DNA of 64,000 nucleotides, taken from assembly GCA_026874595.1 (NCBI GenBank), contig CM049317.1:24828401-24892400 (forward strand), written 5' to 3'. The translations under genes and the position numbers were made by a program. Of this stretch, positions 58,214 to 64,000 are shown piece by piece (position 1 is the first letter of the stretch; every line of letters starts with the position of its first letter). The notes beneath the pieces were generated by a model. It saw nothing but the letters and a program-made list of their open reading frames with translations, was not told where the DNA came from and did no database searches. The stretch comes from Sipunculus nudus (lineage: Eukaryota > Annelida > Sipuncula > Golfingiida > Sipunculidae).

Positions 58214-59560
58214 CAATTCAGGTATAGTTTAGCGGGTTACCGTTCTTCCATAGCTCATGTAGATCTTGATAGATGTTGCTACAATGACCCTTTGGTGAAC
58301 AATTGTCTTATTTCCCAGGATTTATGGGAATATGGAAAATTAACCCGCTTAGGACACACTTGGCATCGATTCTCACATTACAAGGCCATAAAGCGGCCAA
58401 TTTTGAGGCGTGGCCAAGGGGTGTTGCGTGGCAACAGTCGTGTGGTACCACCGTCATCTATGATATAGATGGTTATTGCATCATCCACGGTAGCACCCGG
58501 GACGACAATAAGTCGTATACACACGGGTCTGAACCCTTCAAGTACCTTAGGACACGGTACTCTGCCATATTAACAATACTACCCGTTCATTCTTATGCAC
58601 TTGAAGACCAGTTTAATTTAAACTTAAATACGACAAACATTTAATGAAAACTAGCAAATTTTTTAATCTTAATAGCTAACATAACAATACAGCCGTGACA
58701 TGTGTACATTTCAGAGGCGGATTCTGGATTTAGGAAAAGTAAAGGTTTCACCTGGAAGAACTAATAGCAAAACCTAAAACAAAGGTCCCTAGGTCAGGAT
58801 AAAAGGGGTCCAGACCGCAAAAAAGGCCTGAAACCATTAAAAGAGATTGTGACTGCTGAAAAAAAGGGAGGGGGGGTCCGGACCCCCTGGACCCCTACCC
58901 TGGATCCGCTTCTGCATTTTATCCCACAACCCATAGGAACTGTGTTTGTTGCTACTCCAAGAACAATTAAACATGTTTTACTGCTTGAGAAATGTCTCGG
59001 TAAATGTAAAGATATCGAAAAAAAACAGGCAATTAATCTGTATAGTTTAAAAAAGCAAACCGTATTAATCATACTGGTTGATCGAGAACTGTGATATACT
59101 TAGTTGACAGGGGAAATTTACATAAAGTAAATAAAAATACTGTTTTTTATATTTTACGTTTTTAAGTTTAATCGCTGTGAAAGAATCCTCTGAATACTAA
59201 GCAACATAACACGACCTTGACATCGGATAGCTGAATTTTACTGATTATACATGGCTAACAGGAAGTAGTTTGTCCACTGTGTGCATTCATCTCACACATA
59301 ACGCGGGGTAATTCACATGGAATTTACGTATCAGATCCGGGTCACAAGACAACTACTAAAAAATAGTATTACATCCCACTCTGAGATCAGCTTTGAGAGG
59401 TAACCGTATTCTTACTGAGCAGCAATATTTTCCTGAGCTGCTTCACAAGCCAAGCCTATAAAGATAAGGTCAGTCGGGTTTAAACGTTTACTCCGTAATA
59501 ACATATAGTATACTGATGACCTTCCTGGTCTTCAGGGGCGCCAATACAGGGGGATGGGGG
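58214..59560. repeat. Tandem duplicated segment, unit 1
   Basis: From CAATTCAGGTATAGTTTAGC onward this stretch matches 59832-61260 at a high level, with scattered substitutions and small indels. It includes the same MITE insertion. A 40-120 bp patch near 59230-59280 is not shared with unit 2. No convincing gene lies in the unit. Confidence 0.85.
58712..58914. mobile_element. G/C-rich MITE copy 5, inside the duplicated segment
   Basis: It has CATTT direct repeats (58707-58711 and 58915-58919) and termini CAGAGGCGGATTCTGGATTT and CTGGATCCGCTTCTG. The same insertion, with identical target duplication, recurs at 60332. Confidence 0.85.
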
Positions 59561-59831
59561 TAATGTAAATGTAATCACCCCCCCCCCCCCCCACCGGTAT
59601 ATATACCTTAACAGCAGAACTGACATCGCTGGTAGTGATATATCCACAGCAGGTTTACATAATAATTAGTTGGCTCAAAAGTATTAATTTTTGTATATGT
59701 GAGTCTTTATATCCTACATGGTATGCAAACTTTATATATAAACATGAACTAAAAAACCTTAGGATATACCCAGAACAAAAAAGTGACCATCCTAAGTCTC
59801 AAGTTTGAAAGTCTAGGGGAAGAGTAAGAGT

Positions 59832-61260
59832 CAATTCAGGTATAGTTTAGCGGGTTACCGTTCTTCCATAGCCCTCTGTAGATCTTGATAGATGTTGCTA
59901 CAATGACCCTTTGGTGAACAATTGTCTTATTTCCCTGGATTTATGGGAATATGGAAAATTAACCCGCTTAGGACACACTTGGCATCGATTCTCACATTAC
60001 AAGGCCATAAAGCGGCCAATTTTGAGGCGTGGCCAAGGGGTGTTCCGTGGCAACAGTCGAGTGGTACCACCGTCACTATGATATAGATGGTTATTGCATC
60101 ATCCACGGTAGCACCCTGGGCGACAATAAGTCGTATACACACGGGTCTGAACCCTCAAGTACCTAAGGACACGGTACTCTGCCATATTAACAATACTACC
60201 CGTTCATTCTTATGCACTCGAAGACCAGTTTAATTTAATCTTAAATACGACAAACATTTAATGAAAACTAGCAAACTTTTTTTTTATCTTAATAGCTAAC
60301 ATAACAATACAGCCGTGACATGTGTACATTTCAGAGGCGGATCCTGGATTTGGGAAAAATAAAGTTTCCACCTGGAAGAACTAATAGCAAAACCTAAAAC
60401 AAAGGTCCCTAGGTCAGGATAAAAGGGGTCCAGACCGCAAAAAAATGGCCTGAAACCATTAAAAGAGATTGTGACTGCTGAAAAAAGGGAGGGGGTGGGG
60501 GTCCGGACCCCCTGGACCCCTACCCTGGATCCGCTTCTGCATTTTATCCCACAATCCATAGGAATTGTGTTTGTTGCTACTCCAAGAACAATTAAACATG
60601 TTTTACTGCTTGAGAAATGTCTCGGTAAATGTAAAGATATCGAATAAAAACAGGCAATTAATCTGTATAGTTTAAAAAAGCAAACAGTATTAATCATACT
60701 GGTTGATCGAGAACTGTGATATACTTAATTGACAGGGGAAATTTACATAAAGTAAATGAAAATACTGTTCTGTATATTTTACGTTTTTAAATTTAATCGC
60801 TGTGAAAGAATCCTCTGAATACTAAGTAACATAACATGACCTTGACATCGGATAGCATCGGGTGTAGTGGATTAAGCGATGATTTCCGTTCATTTCCCTA
60901 GTAATACAAAAGCACGCGGTGTTTGTTTACTCGCCAAACCACAACGAGGCCAATATGACCGCCAAACCGTATTTCGGTGTATTCATCTCACACATAACGC
61001 TGAATAATTACCATGGAATTTACGTATCAGATCCGGGTCACAAGACAACTGCTATCACAGGATAGTATCACATCCCATTTAGAGATCAGCTTTGGGAGGT
61101 TACTGTATTCTTACTGATCAGCGACGTTTTCCGTAGCTGCTTCTCAAGCCAAGCCTATCAAGATAAAGGTCAGTTGGTTTCAAATGTTTACTCCGTAATA
61201 TCATATACTTTACTCATGACCTTCCATGTTTTCATGGGCGCTAATACGGGGGGATGGCGG
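59832..61260. repeat. Tandem duplicated segment, unit 2
   Basis: Direct repeat of 58214-59560 with an offset of about 1618 bp. The section 60860-60975 is specific to this unit. Matching resumes at ATTCATCTCACACATAACGC and ends near the GGGGGATGG motif. Confidence 0.85.
60332..60539. mobile_element. G/C-rich MITE copy 6, duplicated with its flanks
   Basis: It is a copy of the 58712 insertion with the same CATTT target duplication (60327-60331 and 60540-60544), so it arose by segment duplication and not by separate transposition. Its length differs only through homopolymer changes. Confidence 0.85.
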
Positions 61261-61422
61261 TATATATCTTCCACGTCAATATAATTATCCCCCCTAATGT
61301 TCAAAAAATGAAATTTAAATAATGGTAATAAATTATATGTATAATTAGAGTTTCAGATTTTGGTCCCATGTTTTAGTTTATTTCAACCCATTTTTAAAGT
61401 TTTTTTTTTCTGAAATATTATA

Positions 61423-62646
61423 CAGTGAAACCTGTCTAAAGCGGACAGTCAAGGGACTAAATCATTTTGTCCATAATAGTGAGGTGTCCTTATTAGGCAG
61501 ATTGACCTTGGTTGATAACTGAGGGATTATAAATAAAGACAACGAACGGCTTCAAGAACGTGTTTATTGTATTATACCAGATTTCATGTATATGTACAAC
61601 ATATTCATGCACACATCATGCATTCAATACCCATATACAAACTGTGATTATTTTTACTTATCTCAAGTGATTCACTCAGTCGAATAAGCTTGACTTTCTC
61701 AGATAGCAAAAGCTCCCACCCAAGAGTACGTGTGGTGCCATCTGGCGGCATTGCCTAAAACTCTCCTTGTTTAGCTGTCATAAATGCGATAATCTCAAAG
61801 ATAATGACGACGTTGATAATGCGAAGGTTATAATGGTTACGAACCTGGGAACATTCGTTTTTATAGGTGAATGTAGCTTTAGTCTAAAATAAACTTTCTT
61901 TGATGATGGTTGTTTGGTTTGATTTGCTTTAATGTTGAAGGCACCCGAGACAAAACAAACCCCGAGGAGCTTGTGCACGGTGGCACGGTACAAACCGCTA
62001 CGGAGCGAGCAGATGTTTGACACTGAGCAGGTCAGTTTGAGATATACTGAGCCAAACCGATAAATTAATGTCAAACAGCCTGCTATAACAAAGTGGCTAA
62101 TTTTACAGTTAGATATTGCGTGGTGAGATCAGGGACGCATGGGGAATCTGTAGCCGTTTAATTAATTTAATGACCCCGCGGTCGAGCGAAAAAAATATGC
62201 AGCCTCGCAACGCGTGAATGATCAACCGTGCAACATAGTTACACGATGTTTTACCGCTTCATTTTTGCTGTGTTTAACTTAGGAGCACATCACACCGTGA
62301 CATGAGCACGGACACGCATTAAGGTAACAACTGGAGATTGCATATTCCTTTTATGTTCCAGTCCCGGGAACAGCAACAGTACCGTTGGTCTTTGATGTTG
62401 CCCGGGGCGAGTGACCAGTGTCCGCCGGAGGTGGCGTGTCGTGTCCGCATTTGTCAGGTTCATTTACTCTTAGAATGTTGGTTTGAGTTGAAATCTGCTG
62501 TCCGTTGTCCGCAGTTTTGAGGTGTCCGCCTTACAGAGGTTCCGCTTATACATAACATATAGGGAATTTTGAAGGGACTTAACTATCTTGTCCGTTATAG
62601 CCAGTTGTCCGCTTAAGTTAGGTGTCCGTTAGACCAGTTTTCACTG
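61423..62646. mobile_element. TA-flanked 1.2-kb DNA transposon, non-autonomous
   Basis: TA flanks both ends. The left end CAGTGAAACCTGTCTAAAGC and the right end (reverse complement CAGTGAAAACTGGTCTAACG) are inverted repeats, and both are followed by GCGGACA-like motifs. TA target and CAGT termini fit the Tc1/mariner/pogo group. No transposase was recognised inside. Confidence 0.75.
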
Positions 62647-62755
62647 TATATCTAAACCTGGTTCAGAAGTAAGTTATACAGGAAAGATATTACCTCATTT
62701 TTCAAATCCTTATACTAAATTGTATTTTACTTGAAATGCGTCACACAGACAATTT

Positions 62756-62760
<5 letters not shown>

Positions 62761-62822
<62 letters not shown>
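62761..62822. repeat. (AT)n microsatellite
   Basis: About 31 uninterrupted AT units, the longest simple AT tract in the window. Confidence 0.95.
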
Positions 62823-62824
<2 letters not shown>

Positions 62825-63112
62825 CCGTATGAACATTAATTCACAATTATGAACAGTATAACCTCTATTATCGGCCAACCTTTGACGGGGGAAGTTTCTG
62901 GCGGTAAGAGAGGGTAGCGGTTGATTGGGGGTCTAGATGAGATTGGCAGCAGGGTAGGGCAATTACCTACTAAATGTAATCAATTGGGCAGGGTTGCTAA
63001 AGATGGGCCATGCATTTCGTAGGCTCGTCTTTAACTAGTCCTATATACAACATTTTAAAACTATGTACATTTATATTATTTTATTAACATAGAAAGAAAA
63101 AATTACAAATAA

Positions 63113-63436
63113 CTACACAAAAGTACTGTGAACAGTATATTTACAAAGATAGTACATGTATAACATATCATAAAAAGATTGTGCTGTGCTTAGATTCTGA
63201 TCGGCATTGGCGAATTCCTGAGGAGACATGCGTGCACTATGTTCAATCCCGAGGCAATCTGTCACTCGTTGTCGAAGCGGAAGGACACTGTTTACTTCTG
63301 GAACGTATTGCCGATGTGTTTCATCTGGCCGGGGACCCCAAAGTTTGACAACCTTTCTACTCGGTGTCATCGTCCCCCATTGAAGATCAATTAATGCCAC
63401 TGCTTGTCTTTGTAAAAGTGACATATTCACTAGCAA
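63113..63436 (-). pseudogene. Possible Tigger/pogo-like transposase C-terminal remnant
   Basis: A 107-residue open frame contains VALIDLQWGTMTPSRKVVKLW followed at some distance by PQEFANADQNLSTAQSF. This recalls the late AW...TP..V..CW block and acidic EF...D..L.T tail of Tigger-type transposases. The frame runs toward a CAGTATAACCTCTATTATCG terminus at 62854, similar to pogo-family inverted repeats. No DDE catalytic region is present. The assignment is by pattern resemblance only. Confidence 0.3.
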
Positions 63437-64000
63437 TTATACGTGTACTTTTCGGACAGTAAGCTTATTTTGATTGAATTCCACAGTTTACCAGAAAAAA
63501 ACCGGCACATGGATTAAATATGTTAATAACCTGTCTTATACGTTTCTGTTTGTGAGGAAACACAGTCCTCATGTTTACCTAAAAAACTGTGACCAAAAGA
63601 TCCGACTTGCACATCTGCGATAATTCAAAAACAAAGAGAAGAGACATAGAAGAAACACAGAAAAATCTTGATTATGGAAGGCTACCAGGCGCCTTGCGTG
63701 CCATATTTATATTTTGCACTATTTGCTCGTTGCAAGGAGCACTCATTTATAGGAGTGAGTAAACGGCTTAAAAAAATTGGATGATATTACAATGTTTAAA
63801 GGAGAAACACTACAATTCATGTTTAGTAAACATACCTGGTATGAAAATAGGTCCCGTAAAGGCCGTAATAGAGATCCGTTTTATGGCGGAAGTTTAACTC
63901 AGCTGCAGGTTAACTGAGCTTTGGTGATGACCCTCGCTTGTCCGTGCGTCCGTTAGAATAAGTTGGTCATGGATTACAAATTTGATATTGCGTTTCTGCT

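Larger units (their letters stand above)
53950..64000. other. 5' flank of the receptor gene: repeats and duplicated segment
   Basis: No host coding gene is supported here. The region contains palindromes, a 55-nt hairpin, microsatellites, a tandem 1.35-kb duplication, three G-rich MITE copies, a 1.2-kb TA-flanked element and a possible transposase remnant. From 63450 to 64000 nothing recognisable was found. Confidence 0.5.

Noticed and set aside
58139-58644. Overlapping plus-strand open frames in the duplicated segment
   Set aside because: The frames are not preserved in the second unit (59832 onward), where single-base indels break them, so there is no sign of coding constraint.

Overview
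The window is eukaryotic nuclear DNA. It is AT-rich, full of (AT)n microsatellites and dispersed non-autonomous transposons, with small exons in long introns joined by GT...AG sites. The repeat style (TTAA and TA elements, a tRNA-derived SINE, a degraded LINE) and the protein architecture (C-type lectin plus WSC domains on a mucin-like stalk) suggest a lophotrochozoan marine invertebrate, most likely a mollusc. That taxonomic call is inference only.

One gene can be read in full, on the minus strand from the ATG at 53817 to the TAA at 6435. Fifteen coding exons give a 2007-nt reading frame of 668 residues. Every predicted splice site is GT...AG and all 14 junction phases agree (12 phase 1, one phase 0, one phase 2). 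The order is: signal peptide (exon 1), first half of C-type lectin domain 1 (exon 2), a complete eight-cysteine WSC domain (exons 3-4), second half of lectin domain 1 (exon 5), a complete second lectin domain (exons 6-7), a cysteine-free Thr/Ser/Pro/Asn-rich stalk (exons 8-11), one transmembrane helix (exon 12) and an 85-90 residue cytoplasmic tail (exons 12-15). The protein is therefore a type I cell-surface lectin-like receptor or adhesion protein.

The most unusual feature is that the WSC domain sits inside lectin domain 1, at the same phase-1 intron position that divides lectin domain 2. The two WSC exons together form a symmetric 1-1 cassette of 279 nt (93 codons). Skipping them would restore an ordinary contiguous lectin domain in frame. 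The intron next to the second WSC exon carries several decayed partial duplicates of that exon's 3' splice site and first codons.

Layout: 1-6434 is 3' flank with MITE-like repeats and a possible poly(A) signal. 6435-53817 is the receptor gene, whose introns hold microsatellites, a four-member TTAA-flanked MITE family, a degraded LINE (32400-34020), SINE copies and G/C-rich MITEs with 5-bp target duplications. 53818-64000 is 5' flank, with palindromes near the presumed promoter, a 55-nt hairpin, a tandem ~1.35-kb duplication (58214-59560 and 59832-61260), a 1.2-kb TA-flanked element and a possible Tigger-like transposase remnant. I saw no second host gene, no rRNA, no convincing functional tRNA and no CRISPR array.
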